From positions 1-64,000 of the forward strand of contig CAYPZL010000004.1 of the NCBI GenBank assembly GCA_964415045.1: 64,000 nucleotides of DNA. The letters are read 5' to 3'. This document shows, piece by piece, positions 46,538 through 54,328 of this stretch. The translations under genes and the position numbers were made by a program. Below the pieces are notes generated by a model. It was not told the DNA's origin, made no database searches, and was given only the letters and a program-made list of their open reading frames with translations. Each line of letters starts with the position of its first letter. Position 1 is the first letter of the stretch. The stretch is from CAYPZL01 sp964415045 (lineage in GTDB: Bacteria; Planctomycetota; Phycisphaerae; Sedimentisphaerales; Anaerobacaceae).

Positions 46538-47425
46538 TCACATCAGGGCCGTGCTGAAATATCGCTCCGCCCGGTCGGGCAGGATCGTCGCCACGTTGCC
46601 GCTGGTGCTCTCGAGCAGACGCCGAGCGGCCCAGACGTTCGCGCCGGAACTGATCCCGACGAGCAGGCCGAAGTCCCGGCCCAATTGCCGCGTCGTCTCA
46701 ATGGCGGCCTCGTCCGAGACCTCTACCACGTCGTCAACCAGCGAAACGTCGAGCACATCCGGAACGAAACCGTCGCCGATGCCTTGTATCTGATGCAGGC
46801 CGGGTTCGTGGCCCAGGAGCGCCGAGCGGTTCTCCGGTTCCACCGCGACGACCTTGACGTTTTTCTTGTGCTCTTTCAGGAATTTCCCCACCCCCTGCAG
46901 GGTCCCGCCGCTGCCGACGCCGGCGACGAAACAGTCGATCTCGCCGCCCATCTGCCGCCAGAGCTCGCGGGCGGTTTGCTCGTAGTGCACCTGCGGATTC
47001 GCGGGATTCTTGAATTGCTGAGGCACGAAAATCCGGCTGTCCTCGGCGGCCATTTCCTCCACGTGGCGCACCGCCCCGCCGATCCCTTCCTCATCCGGGA
47101 TCAGAACCAGGTCGCCGCCCAGGCCTTTGATCAGCTTCTTGCGCTCCTCGCTCATCCCCTCGGGCATCACGATGCGAACGCGGAAGCCCATCAGCCGACC
47201 GACCAGGGCCAGACCGATGCCCGTATTGCCGCTGGTGGGCTCGCAGACGATGGTATCTTCCTTGAGCTTGCCGTCCCGCTGCGCCGCCTCCAGCATGGCC
47301 AGCGCCACGCGATCCTTGACGCTGCCGCCCGGATTGAGGAATTCCGCCTTGGCGAAAATCCGCTCGCCCGTCAACTGGAGCAATGGGGTGTTCCCTATCA
47401 GTTCGAGAATATTGTCCGTTAGCAT
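46538..47425 (-). CDS. cysK: Cysteine synthase (O-acetylserine sulfhydrylase, CysK/CysM type)
   Basis: PLP enzyme that makes cysteine from O-acetylserine and sulfide. The Lys that binds PLP is in NPGGSVKDR (Lys37), the substrate loop is EPTSGNTGIGLA (about 62-73), and the phosphate-binding loop is GVGSGGTLQGVG (about 168-179). The 295-residue length and the SSGANVWAA segment fit CysK/CysM rather than cystathionine beta-synthase, which would be longer. The CysK and CysM subtypes cannot be told apart with certainty by eye. It has a good promoter at 47489-47517 and is flanked on both sides by plus-strand terminators. Confidence 0.93.
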   Translation of the reverse strand: MLTDNILELIGNTPLLQLTGERIFAKAEFLNPGGSVKDRVALAMLEAAQRDGKLKEDTIVCEPTSGNTGIGLALVGRLMGFRVRIVMPEGMSEERKKLIKGLGGDLVLIPDEEGIGGAVRHVEEMAAEDSRIFVPQQFKNPANPQVHYEQTARELWRQMGGEIDCFVAGVGSGGTLQGVGKFLKEHKKNVKVVAVEPENRSALLGHEPGLHQIQGIGDGFVPDVLDVSLVDDVVEVSDEAAIETTRQLGRDFGLLVGISSGANVWAARRLLESTSGNVATILPDRAERYFSTALM

Positions 47426-47488
47426 ATGGCCGCCTCCGACATTGGTGCCCGTTTGGAAGAATCGTTTCTCTTCCTGTTTCAGACGGGG

Positions 47489-47517
47489 AATATAACGCCA
47501 AAAGCCCCGAAAAGCAA
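47489..47517 (-). promoter_or_regulatory. Predicted promoter of cysK
   Basis: Minus strand: -35 TTGCTT (47512-47517), 17-bp spacer, -10 TATATT (47489-47494), about 60 bases ahead of the ATG. It diverges from the plus-strand promoter at 47575-47604. Confidence 0.6.
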
Positions 47518-47574
47518 CTCAAATGCTGGTGCCGGCACCCTCCCACGCCATCGTAAAGTTGAGAGAATTTTTCC

Positions 47575-47604
47575 TTGCCCTGTCCGAACCCCTTGTGGTA
47601 TTAT
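47575..47604 (+). promoter_or_regulatory. Predicted promoter of a possible small RNA
   Basis: -35 TTGCCC (47575-47580), 18-bp spacer, -10 TATTAT (47599-47604) on the plus strand, with a strong terminator about 45 bases past the expected start and no gene between. Confidence 0.5.
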
Positions 47605-47610
47605 TAGTAA

Positions 47611-47707
47611 ATTGGAGTAACTACTATTGGGCATGTACTGCATTTGAACAGGGCTGGGGTTATCTCGCTTTTCCTCTCCCTCCGCTCCCCAGCCCTGTTT
47701 TATTTTT
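47611..47707 (+). ncRNA. Candidate small RNA in the cysK upstream region
   Basis: About 97 bases between the predicted promoter (start near 47611) and a strong terminator at 47647-47707. It contains a five-codon frame (M-Y-C-I-stop, 47633-47647) whose stop touches the terminator stem, but that frame has no close ribosome-binding site. No plus-strand gene lies downstream, so a small RNA fits better than an attenuator. It matches no RNA family I recognise. Confidence 0.35.
47647..47707 (+). terminator. Strong orphan plus-strand terminator
   Basis: A perfect 13-bp stem (AACAGGGCTGGGG at 47647-47659 with CCCCAGCCCTGTT at 47687-47699) followed by TTATTTTT. The U-run is on the plus strand only, yet both neighbouring genes are on the minus strand. 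Confidence 0.8.
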
Positions 47708-47869
47708 CCCCGCGATGAGATTTCTTCCGGCCTGCTCCGGGCGTTTCGCGCTCTGCCGGACTGCCCCGGCGGCTGAAATGGGAGCAGGTGAAGAAGGCGC
47801 CGGGCAGATTCAACCACGCGCGGTCGTACAGACAGCCACAACGTCGCTGCCGCCGGCCGCGGTCGAGGG

Positions 47870-48616
47870 TCAGTACTCGTTGTTGAGGAACTTGATGAGC
47901 TCTTCCGGAATGTAGTCGCTGGCAAAGGCCAGGATGTCGCTGACCTCCGCCTTCGTGAGGTCCCCGGTGACCTGCTGATTGTTGATATCGACGTTGACGA
48001 TGATGCCGAATTTCCGGTCCTCTTCGGGGACGGCCTGGTTGCGCTTGCCGGCCCGCTGGAGGTAGGTCGGCCGGATTTCGATGTTCACGTTTTTGTCCTC
48101 GGTCGGAGCTTCCAGCAAGATGCGAAGGTTCCTGGCCTTGCGCCGCCACTGATCGTGCTTCAAGGTACTGGCGACGACATCGAGCGAATTGATGAAGCCG
48201 GTGTCGAAGACGAACTCGTGAACCACCCCGACGCGCGGCACGCCCCGGTCCGCAAATCTCGTCCGCAGCTCGTCGAACGCCTTGCGGAAGATCTTGTCCT
48301 TGTCGGGAATGGCCAGCTCGTGCGGGCGGTCGATGAAGAGCCGCTCGGGAAACGTGAACACGGGGCCCCGATTGGTCAGCACAAACGTGGGCAATTCCAC
48401 CCGCTTCGTGTTGGGCAGGATGAACGTCCGCTGCACCCGCAACTGCCGCGGGCCCGAGAGCAGCGTCTCGAAGACATCCGGAAACTGCTCCACCAGCCAG
48501 TTCCCGTAATCCTGCAGCTTGGCCCGATCCGCCTCCGGCGCAATCGCCGGACGCATGTCCACGCCGTACTTCACCACGTGCTGCGAAACCTTCTCTGTAT
48601 CAAACTGATAATTCAT
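47870..48616 (-). CDS. Unrecognised 248-residue protein
   Basis: I do not recognise this family. The protein is soluble, with no signal peptide or membrane segment, and alternates charged helices with beta-strands (about half Glu, Lys, Arg and Asp in places). It has a central region with LPTFVLTNRGPVFTFPERLF and a C-terminal acidic tail (PEELIKFLNNEY). Its size and strand pattern vaguely recall the sporadically distributed TIGR04255-type proteins, but I cannot support that call. It is a real gene: codon use matches its neighbours, and it has a well-formed promoter (48651-48679) and a GAGGGGAT site before the ATG. It stands alone between cysK and the accessory island. Confidence 0.8.
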   Translation of the reverse strand: MNYQFDTEKVSQHVVKYGVDMRPAIAPEADRAKLQDYGNWLVEQFPDVFETLLSGPRQLRVQRTFILPNTKRVELPTFVLTNRGPVFTFPERLFIDRPHELAIPDKDKIFRKAFDELRTRFADRGVPRVGVVHEFVFDTGFINSLDVVASTLKHDQWRRKARNLRILLEAPTEDKNVNIEIRPTYLQRAGKRNQAVPEEDRKFGIIVNVDINNQQVTGDLTKAEVSDILAFASDYIPEELIKFLNNEY

Positions 48617-48650
48617 CTATCCCCTCAACGCACTCATTTCGTTTCGCCAA

Positions 48651-48679
48651 AGTGTATCCCCCCCACCCCCGCAAGTCAA
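48651..48679 (-). promoter_or_regulatory. Predicted promoter of the 248-residue protein gene
   Basis: Minus strand: -35 TTGACT (48674-48679), 17-bp spacer, -10 TACACT (48651-48656), with start expected near 48644, 28 bases before the ATG. Confidence 0.6.
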
Positions 48680-48751
48680 AAAATAAGCGGCCGGCTGCTG
48701 AATGGGTGAGACAACACGCGGATCGGAGATGCCCTCACGGGCCGGCATCGC

Positions 48752-49273
48752 TCAGTTGGTGCCTCCGCCTTCAATGGCGTCGGTCTGCCCCGACGACGTG
48801 AATTTGTTCCGGAATCTTTTCGTGAACGGCCAGTCAAGGTGCCGGCCAAGTCCGATTTGTTCGAGAACCTCCTCCAGGGATATTCCTTGTTCGGCCTTGC
48901 CCAGCAATCCAAGGACTCTGAAGACGGCTTTGTCACCCGCGCAGACGAGCCATCTCTCCGAAACACTATCAAGAAACGCCAAGGTTTCTTTCTCGCCGTC
49001 GTGGATAACGGCCTGGTACAGCGCGTCGAACTTGTCGTAAAACGCCTTCACGACCGACAGTTCAACGTCCACGACTCTGATACGGCCCTCTTGTTCTTCT
49101 CTTTCCAGGTCGATACGTATATCTTCAAGTTCATGGCTTGCCCATCGGGCTTCCTCCGCAACCGTCCGGCATACGGTGACATCGCATCGGCTGATGAACT
49201 CGTCCCAGATACCCAATTCGAAAAGCTTGATGATGGGCCCCGCGTCAAGCAACAGAAATCGAAACTTCTTCAT
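48752..49273 (-). CDS. PIN-like domain protein (candidate toxin or nuclease)
   Basis: A 173-residue protein. It opens with KKFRFLLLDAGPIIKLFE, whose Asp10 fits the first acidic residue of PIN-type nucleases. TVAEEARWA and the GDKAVFRVLG segment supply further acidic positions in the right order. PIN domains cut RNA and are common toxins of toxin-antitoxin pairs. The ATG at 49273 lies inside the 3' end of the XRE-ImmA gene (29-base overlap), so the pair is translationally coupled; partner regulators in such pairs usually precede the toxin, as here. Base composition is lower than in the flanking genes, which suggests transfer. Toxin activity is inference. Confidence 0.7.
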   Translation of the reverse strand: MKKFRFLLLDAGPIIKLFELGIWDEFISRCDVTVCRTVAEEARWASHELEDIRIDLEREEQEGRIRVVDVELSVVKAFYDKFDALYQAVIHDGEKETLAFLDSVSERWLVCAGDKAVFRVLGLLGKAEQGISLEEVLEQIGLGRHLDWPFTKRFRNKFTSSGQTDAIEGGGTN

Positions 49274-50351
49274 CCGTGCGATCTCCCTCATCCACGAGAT
49301 ATTCCTGTGCCTTCTTATACCCGAGGCCCATGTACCTGGCAAACTGGATCAGCGACAACTTACCCTCGTTCAACGCTCTGATAGCGAGACTACAATAGCG
49401 CTCCGGCAGTGCATCCGGCTCATCCGACAGGCGCGGTGGGCGAGTGATTTTGATCTTTCTTGCCTGCTCAATGTAGTTCTGGATGTCCTCAACACGTTTG
49501 TTGTACAAATACATCAGACGCCAAAGAAGCGCATCCAACGATACTCCAAATTCCCGAGCGACCTCGTCTAACAGCTCCAGGTTAATTCTCCCGGCCTGGT
49601 CTGTCGCTTGTTCTATCCGGGTCTTCACTGGGTCAGTGGGCAGTAGAAGCCGACTGGCAAACGCATTCGCCAGTTTCTCTTCGTTATCGTTGGGCTCGTC
49701 GGTATGAGAGTCGGCAATTCTAAATACGCCCCAAGTCAGAAGATGGAATAACTCGTGCGCGAGATCGAAGTTGCGCCGCCACAGTTTGCTCTTTGAGTTC
49801 AGAAGAATCGAAGGGCCCCAGACGTGCGACCAAGTGGAAATTGCACTGCCGGGGAAATCCAGGTGGAATATCTTCACGCGAAATCTCTCTTCCAACACCT
49901 GTTTCAGCGACGCACTTGGTATGTCACCAAGCAAATACTCTCTCAGAAATCTGTCTGCAAGCGAACCGGCGTCTCTGAAGCTGAATTCATCTCGTTTGAC
50001 ATCAGGTTGGGGCCATGCGACGGTCTTCGGTTCGCCGAAGAGTAGTTCAAGGCGGTGATACCGCTCGCAGAGTTGACGGAATGTAGCTTCTGCGTCCTTG
50101 ATGTCGTCCGCAGCGCTCGGCCGATCGCGCCAGAGCATTCTTTCTTCAATGAGCGGCTCACTACTCAGGAAGAACTCAACGCGACGTTTATAAAGCTGCG
50201 CCAGTTTGCTCAATTGCGAGAAGCGAGGCTCTCGCTTGCCGTTTTCAAAGTCCGACAGCGACGACGGGCCAATACCAGTTTTCGCAGAGGCATTTTCAAG
50301 AGTGTAGCCTATCGCGCTACGGGCGATTCGTAATCTTTCTGCAATCTGCAT
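49245..50351 (-). CDS. XRE-family HTH regulator with ImmA/IrrE metallopeptidase domain
   Basis: A 368-residue fusion. Residues 1-60 form the XRE helix-turn-helix (ERLRIARSAIGYTLENASAKTG, split by the turn; then SLSDFENGKREP). Residues about 120-300 hold the ImmA/IrrE zinc peptidase with AHELFHLLTW (HExxH near 198-202) and a NEEKLANAFASRLLLP segment. In ICEBs1, ImmA cleaves the ImmR repressor; in fused proteins of this type the peptidase may act on the partner toxin or on the protein itself. It is coupled to the PIN-like gene downstream. Its promoter carries a small dyad (AGAA-N8-TTCT) that may be its own operator. The pair resembles known XRE-COG2856 toxin-antitoxin-like modules. GC content is below that of the neighbourhood. 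Confidence 0.85.
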   Translation of the reverse strand: MQIAERLRIARSAIGYTLENASAKTGIGPSSLSDFENGKREPRFSQLSKLAQLYKRRVEFFLSSEPLIEERMLWRDRPSAADDIKDAEATFRQLCERYHRLELLFGEPKTVAWPQPDVKRDEFSFRDAGSLADRFLREYLLGDIPSASLKQVLEERFRVKIFHLDFPGSAISTWSHVWGPSILLNSKSKLWRRNFDLAHELFHLLTWGVFRIADSHTDEPNDNEEKLANAFASRLLLPTDPVKTRIEQATDQAGRINLELLDEVAREFGVSLDALLWRLMYLYNKRVEDIQNYIEQARKIKITRPPRLSDEPDALPERYCSLAIRALNEGKLSLIQFARYMGLGYKKAQEYLVDEGDRTDEEVSISVA

Positions 50352-50373
50352 GCTGGTCCTCCTTCTTCCATAC

Positions 50374-50406
50374 AGAATATGATACTTCTATTTCGTCAGA
50401 ATGCAA
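50374..50406 (-). promoter_or_regulatory. Predicted promoter and operator of the XRE-ImmA gene
   Basis: Minus strand: -35 TTGCAT (50401-50406), 16-bp spacer, -10 TATCAT (50379-50384). A dyad AGAA-N8-TTCT (50374-50389) overlaps the -10, suggesting autorepression. AAGGAGGA lies seven bases before the ATG. Confidence 0.5.
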
Positions 50407-50474
50407 GCTATGTCTTCTGTAAAATGGAAAATCAGGCTAATAATTCCGCTGAATCGTCTATCGCAGCATTTCTC

Positions 50475-52010
50475 TCAATAGCGTCGGGTAGCGGTCTTGG
50501 TGGGGTGGTGGTGGTGGTTGATGAAGAAGTAGCGGAGGGCGTCGATGGGGTGGTCGTAGAGGCCGTCTTTGGCGGGGAGTTCGCCGGCGGGGGCATGGGC
50601 GGCGTCGGGGTAGTGGTAGCATTGCATGGCCTCGATCAGGCGGGGGCAGCGAGGCGAGATGACGAGGGCGCTCGCGCCGTCGCCGGCGCGGATGGCCCGG
50701 CGGATCTGCTCGATACCCTCGAGGATGCCGCTGCGGCGGTAGCGGGTAGCGATTCCAAGGCTCCGCAACTCCCGGACGACGCTGGTCCCGGTGATGTCGC
50801 TGCGTCCGGCGCCTGCGGGGTCGCAGAAAGTCGCGGCCACCTGCTCCTCGGCACACGGCGTCTGCGTCTTGATCCGCTCGGCGTGGACGTCGATCGTCGC
50901 CCGGCTACGGACGTACTCGTCGATCACACGGACCATTCCCTCGTGGTCCACCTGAATCCACAGGCACACGAACGGATTGACGAAGCCGAAGTCCAGGCTC
51001 CGGTACAGCGGCAGGTTCGGATCGTAATCGACGGGCCCGACGTGCGTAGCCGGATCGAATTCGCCAAAGACCACGTTCTCCAACGAGGGCCTGATACACA
51101 GCATCTCGGATTCCCAGCCCGCGCGGCTGCTGCGTCGCATCTGGGCGATGCAGTCGTCGATCTTCAAATAGCCGCCGGCGCCCTTGGCCCTGCCCTGACA
51201 ATCCGACCACAAGGGGCATTGCGAGCAATTGCGGTCCACGCACTTCTCGATGGTCTCCCAGAGGCACCACTTGAAGACAGGCACGCCGGTGCCGGCTGCG
51301 GCGGAGACTTCTCTCTGCATGATCCCGTAGGGTCGGTGCATCGTGCTGATCAGTTCCATGGCCGCCGTGAGAGTCCCTTTGCTCTGCGTGGTGAACTTGG
51401 CGGCGGCGAAGACGTCGTCGTCGAAGAGTTCCACTTCGTCGCAGCGCAGCTTCTGCACGTGCTGACCGCGCACGCTGGTGGCCGACTGGGTCAGGACCTC
51501 CACGGCCGCACCGGTCGCAAAGCGGCAGCCCCCCTTGCGAATCGGTCCGGCCAGGGCGCCTTCGAAGCCCTTCCACAGAAAGGCGGTGAGGTACTCATAC
51601 ATCCGGCTCGACTGCTCACCCGAGCCGCCGAGAATGCGAACCTGGCAGTCGGGCTTGAAGAGTCCGTCCAGCAGCGTGGCCACCGCCGCCAGCTCGGTCT
51701 TGCCCCCGGCCCGGTTCGCCCAGACAATCACGTCGGCATTGCGAACCACGGATGGACGACTGCGGATATTTGGGCGCGCGCGCAGTCCCCAATCGGACGC
51801 GAAACTGTGCCAGAGATAATCCATCGGACTGCTGTGCTCCGGACAGATGCGCCGGTCCGGGACATCGATTCCGAGAAAGACCTTCAGATAGTTCTTCAAA
51901 TCCTCCTTCGTCTGCGGACGCGCGCGCCGGAGCCGCTCGTACAAACTCGCCGCCTTGACAGTCCCCGGATGGCTGGATGGTTCCGTACATAGAAGTTCTG
52001 TTCTTGTCAT
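50475..52010 (-). CDS. Phage terminase large-subunit-like ATPase/nuclease (no other phage genes nearby)
   Basis: A 511-residue protein with terminase large subunit layout. The ATPase has a Walker A-like WANRAGGKTE (about 97-106) and Walker B RCDEVELF (about 192-199). The RNase H-like nuclease has SLDFGFVNPF (about 337) and a late acidic HPIDALRYFF (about 488). A Cys-rich insertion CVDRNCSQCPLWSDC (about 257-271) lies between the two and may bind metal or an iron-sulfur cluster. Terminases pump DNA into phage heads, but no portal, capsid or small terminase is near, so this may be a remnant or a domesticated gene. The ATG at 52010 has a GGAGA site; an ATG five codons upstream is the alternative. 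Confidence 0.78.
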   Translation of the reverse strand: MTRTELLCTEPSSHPGTVKAASLYERLRRARPQTKEDLKNYLKVFLGIDVPDRRICPEHSSPMDYLWHSFASDWGLRARPNIRSRPSVVRNADVIVWANRAGGKTELAAVATLLDGLFKPDCQVRILGGSGEQSSRMYEYLTAFLWKGFEGALAGPIRKGGCRFATGAAVEVLTQSATSVRGQHVQKLRCDEVELFDDDVFAAAKFTTQSKGTLTAAMELISTMHRPYGIMQREVSAAAGTGVPVFKWCLWETIEKCVDRNCSQCPLWSDCQGRAKGAGGYLKIDDCIAQMRRSSRAGWESEMLCIRPSLENVVFGEFDPATHVGPVDYDPNLPLYRSLDFGFVNPFVCLWIQVDHEGMVRVIDEYVRSRATIDVHAERIKTQTPCAEEQVAATFCDPAGAGRSDITGTSVVRELRSLGIATRYRRSGILEGIEQIRRAIRAGDGASALVISPRCPRLIEAMQCYHYPDAAHAPAGELPAKDGLYDHPIDALRYFFINHHHHPTKTATRRY

Positions 52011-52237
52011 GGTAGATTTCTCCATTTCTGGTTTGCCTGGACAAATGAAGTGTGTCGCTGCCGCTACCGATGATGGATACCCCTGGCCCTCGCCAATTGC
52101 AGAACTCAGACAGGCTCGGTGCAAAGAGGCATCGTTTCCGTCAAGATGATGTTCTCCAGACGAAATATGTTGTGAGTGACAAGACGCGCTGCACAGCGCT
52201 CGTTATCGCATCGCTGTTAGTCGGACGTCGGTGTACA

Positions 52238-54292
52238 TCACCGGCACGGGGTCGGGACGGTGATGATCGTGAGCGAGTGGGGTGGCAGTTGGCCGAGGCC
52301 TTCGGTGAAGCGTAGCTGCGTTCTCTCGGGGACGACCCGATTGGGGTGCTCGATGTCGTTGTACGAATCGGCGCTGTCTCCGGACAGAATGGTCGCTCGG
52401 TACCGGCCGTCAAGCGGGACGTCCTGGATCGTGACAGTGCATGCCACATCCCGCGATGGGTGTCGGTTCACCAGGGCGAGCGACCAGGTGGCGTGCGCAT
52501 CGTCGGTTGTCACGATTGCGTCGACGACCGGGATGAAGCGGTCGCCGTGAACGAGCGGCGCCGCCTCAACGTCGGCCTCGACGACCCGGCTGCCGAGCAA
52601 ATTGGCGTACATCGCCATCGCGTGAAAATGGGTGCGCCTCACGATGCCCCGGGGATGGACGTAGAGCGGGCCGCGGGTATTGACGAGCGGGGCGATGTTG
52701 GCCATGCCGACGTCCTCGGCGTGGCGCAGACAGGCGTTGAAGAAGGAAGCGGAAAACAGCGCGTCCGCCATGGTGTACTGCGAAGCGATCAGGTTCTTTT
52801 CGCGCGCCGCCACCAGCCGGATGACCTCGGGATCGCTGTAGTCCTGGACGGTCTTGCGCGGGAAACCGGGATGATGCCAGCCGCGCAGATTCCATTCGTC
52901 GAAAGCGATCTTGATCCGGCCGCGATAACCGGATTCCTCCAGAATTCTGACGTAGCCGGCGATGAGCTCTTCGGGCCCCTCCGACTTCATGATACAGGTC
53001 ATGTAGTCGGGCGTCTCGTTCTTCTGCCAGAGACGCAGCCAATACGAGTGGATCGAGAGGTAGTCAAGGTAGCGTCCGGCCTGATTCAACAGGGGCAGCG
53101 TCCACTCCCGGGTCGGTAGCGCCGCGGCCGTCAGTTGGATATCGGGATCGGCCGCTTTCATCGCCTGGGCCGCCTCGCGGACCAGCGGGGCCCATTGCTC
53201 GATGGGCTTGTAGCCGATCTCGTGGCGCCCCCAGTTCTCATTTCCGATGCTCCAGATCGTGACGTTTCGGGGCTCGTCGTACCCGCTGTCGCGGCGCATT
53301 TGCGCGTACCGTCCCCGGCGAGCGTTGCAATATTCGACCCAGGCTTTCATCTCCGCGACGGTGCCGTTGCCGGCGTTGTTGCAGATATAGGGCTCCCATC
53401 CGAGGAGCCGGCAGAGCTCGACGAACTCATCCGTACCGAAGGTGTGCGGCTCGACCACTCCCCAGGCCATGTCGTCGGTCGGTTCCCGCTTCTTCCCGAC
53501 GCCGTCCTCCCAGTGGTAGCCGCTGACGTAACAGCCGCCCGGCCAGCGGACGATGGGCACCTTCAACTCGCGCAGCGCTGCGACGACGTCCCGGCGGAAT
53601 CCGCGCTCGTCCGAAAGATCCGATCCCGGATCGAAGACGCCGCCATAGATCTGGCGGCCGAAATGTTCGAGGAACCCGCCAAAGATCATCGGGCTGTACA
53701 ATCGGGCCTCCGCGTTCGCGTCGACCGTCACGGTCGCCCCAAGTTTCTCGGGAAGGTCGATGGGCTCTACGGATACGTCGTCGTACCAGGCCTGGCCGGT
53801 CGATGCGCCCCAACCGCCGAAAAGGCAATTGATTTCCAGCTTCGTCGCTGCGCCCGTCCGGAAGACCGTGGAGACCTGCGTCCAGTCCTTCGTTCCCGTC
53901 ACGGCGGGGGTTCTGACGTGCTGCATGTTCTGAATGTTCAGCAACGCGCCGACCGCGCCGCGGACGTCGCGGGTCTTGATCCACCCGGAGAGCCTGTAGA
54001 AGGTATCGGGCTGGACGGTCACCGTAGCCGTCCAGGCGGCGTCACTGCCCTTCTCGGAACGAATCGTCAGGCATCGCGCTCCGGTTCTCCCCGTCCGCGC
54101 GACGCTCCAGCGGGCGTTTGCCTGGCCGCTCCAGGCACGGGAGGTCCAACCGGCGACGCCGCCGGCGGTCTCATCTTCAAACGAGGGATTGGGCACGAGA
54201 TTGGCAGCCGGTCCGGCCGCCCACGCTGCAGGCGACCACGCCAAAACGACCGAAAGCCCGAGCAGTATCATGGCACCGAGTGCGATTCTCAA
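52238..54292 (-). CDS. Secreted alpha-L-arabinofuranosidase (GH51) with N-terminal carbohydrate-binding module
   Basis: Releases terminal arabinofuranose from plant or algal polysaccharides. The 684-residue protein has a signal peptide (MRIALGAMILLGLSVVLAWS), a CBM4/9-like beta-sandwich (about 20-175, NLVPNPSFEDE), then a GH51 (beta/alpha)8 barrel. The acid/base Glu is in IGNENWG (about 350) and the nucleophile Glu in FDEWNLRG (about 463); the C-terminal beta-domain ends the protein. The start is a TTG at 54292 behind a GGAGG site eight bases upstream; it gives a better signal peptide than the upstream GTG (54319) or the ATG at 54271. It follows the FAD-oxidoreductase gene by 36 bases, so both belong to one catabolic unit. 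Confidence 0.93.
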   Translation of the reverse strand: MRIALGAMILLGLSVVLAWSPAAWAAGPAANLVPNPSFEDETAGGVAGWTSRAWSGQANARWSVARTGRTGARCLTIRSEKGSDAAWTATVTVQPDTFYRLSGWIKTRDVRGAVGALLNIQNMQHVRTPAVTGTKDWTQVSTVFRTGAATKLEINCLFGGWGASTGQAWYDDVSVEPIDLPEKLGATVTVDANAEARLYSPMIFGGFLEHFGRQIYGGVFDPGSDLSDERGFRRDVVAALRELKVPIVRWPGGCYVSGYHWEDGVGKKREPTDDMAWGVVEPHTFGTDEFVELCRLLGWEPYICNNAGNGTVAEMKAWVEYCNARRGRYAQMRRDSGYDEPRNVTIWSIGNENWGRHEIGYKPIEQWAPLVREAAQAMKAADPDIQLTAAALPTREWTLPLLNQAGRYLDYLSIHSYWLRLWQKNETPDYMTCIMKSEGPEELIAGYVRILEESGYRGRIKIAFDEWNLRGWHHPGFPRKTVQDYSDPEVIRLVAAREKNLIASQYTMADALFSASFFNACLRHAEDVGMANIAPLVNTRGPLYVHPRGIVRRTHFHAMAMYANLLGSRVVEADVEAAPLVHGDRFIPVVDAIVTTDDAHATWSLALVNRHPSRDVACTVTIQDVPLDGRYRATILSGDSADSYNDIEHPNRVVPERTQLRFTEGLGQLPPHSLTIITVPTPCR

Positions 54293-54328
54293 CGTTTGGT
54301 CCTCCACTTGTGAGGCCACCGGCTTGCG

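Noticed and set aside
47633..47647. M-Y-C-I mini-frame followed by a terminator, resembling a cysteine attenuator near cysK
   Set aside because: cysK is on the other strand and no plus-strand gene lies downstream to attenuate; the ribosome-binding site is too far (about 15 bases). A small RNA is the simpler reading.
50475..52010. A complete prophage around the terminase-like gene
   Set aside because: No portal, capsid, tail, integrase or small terminase gene is visible on either side; flanks are metabolic and secreted-enzyme genes.
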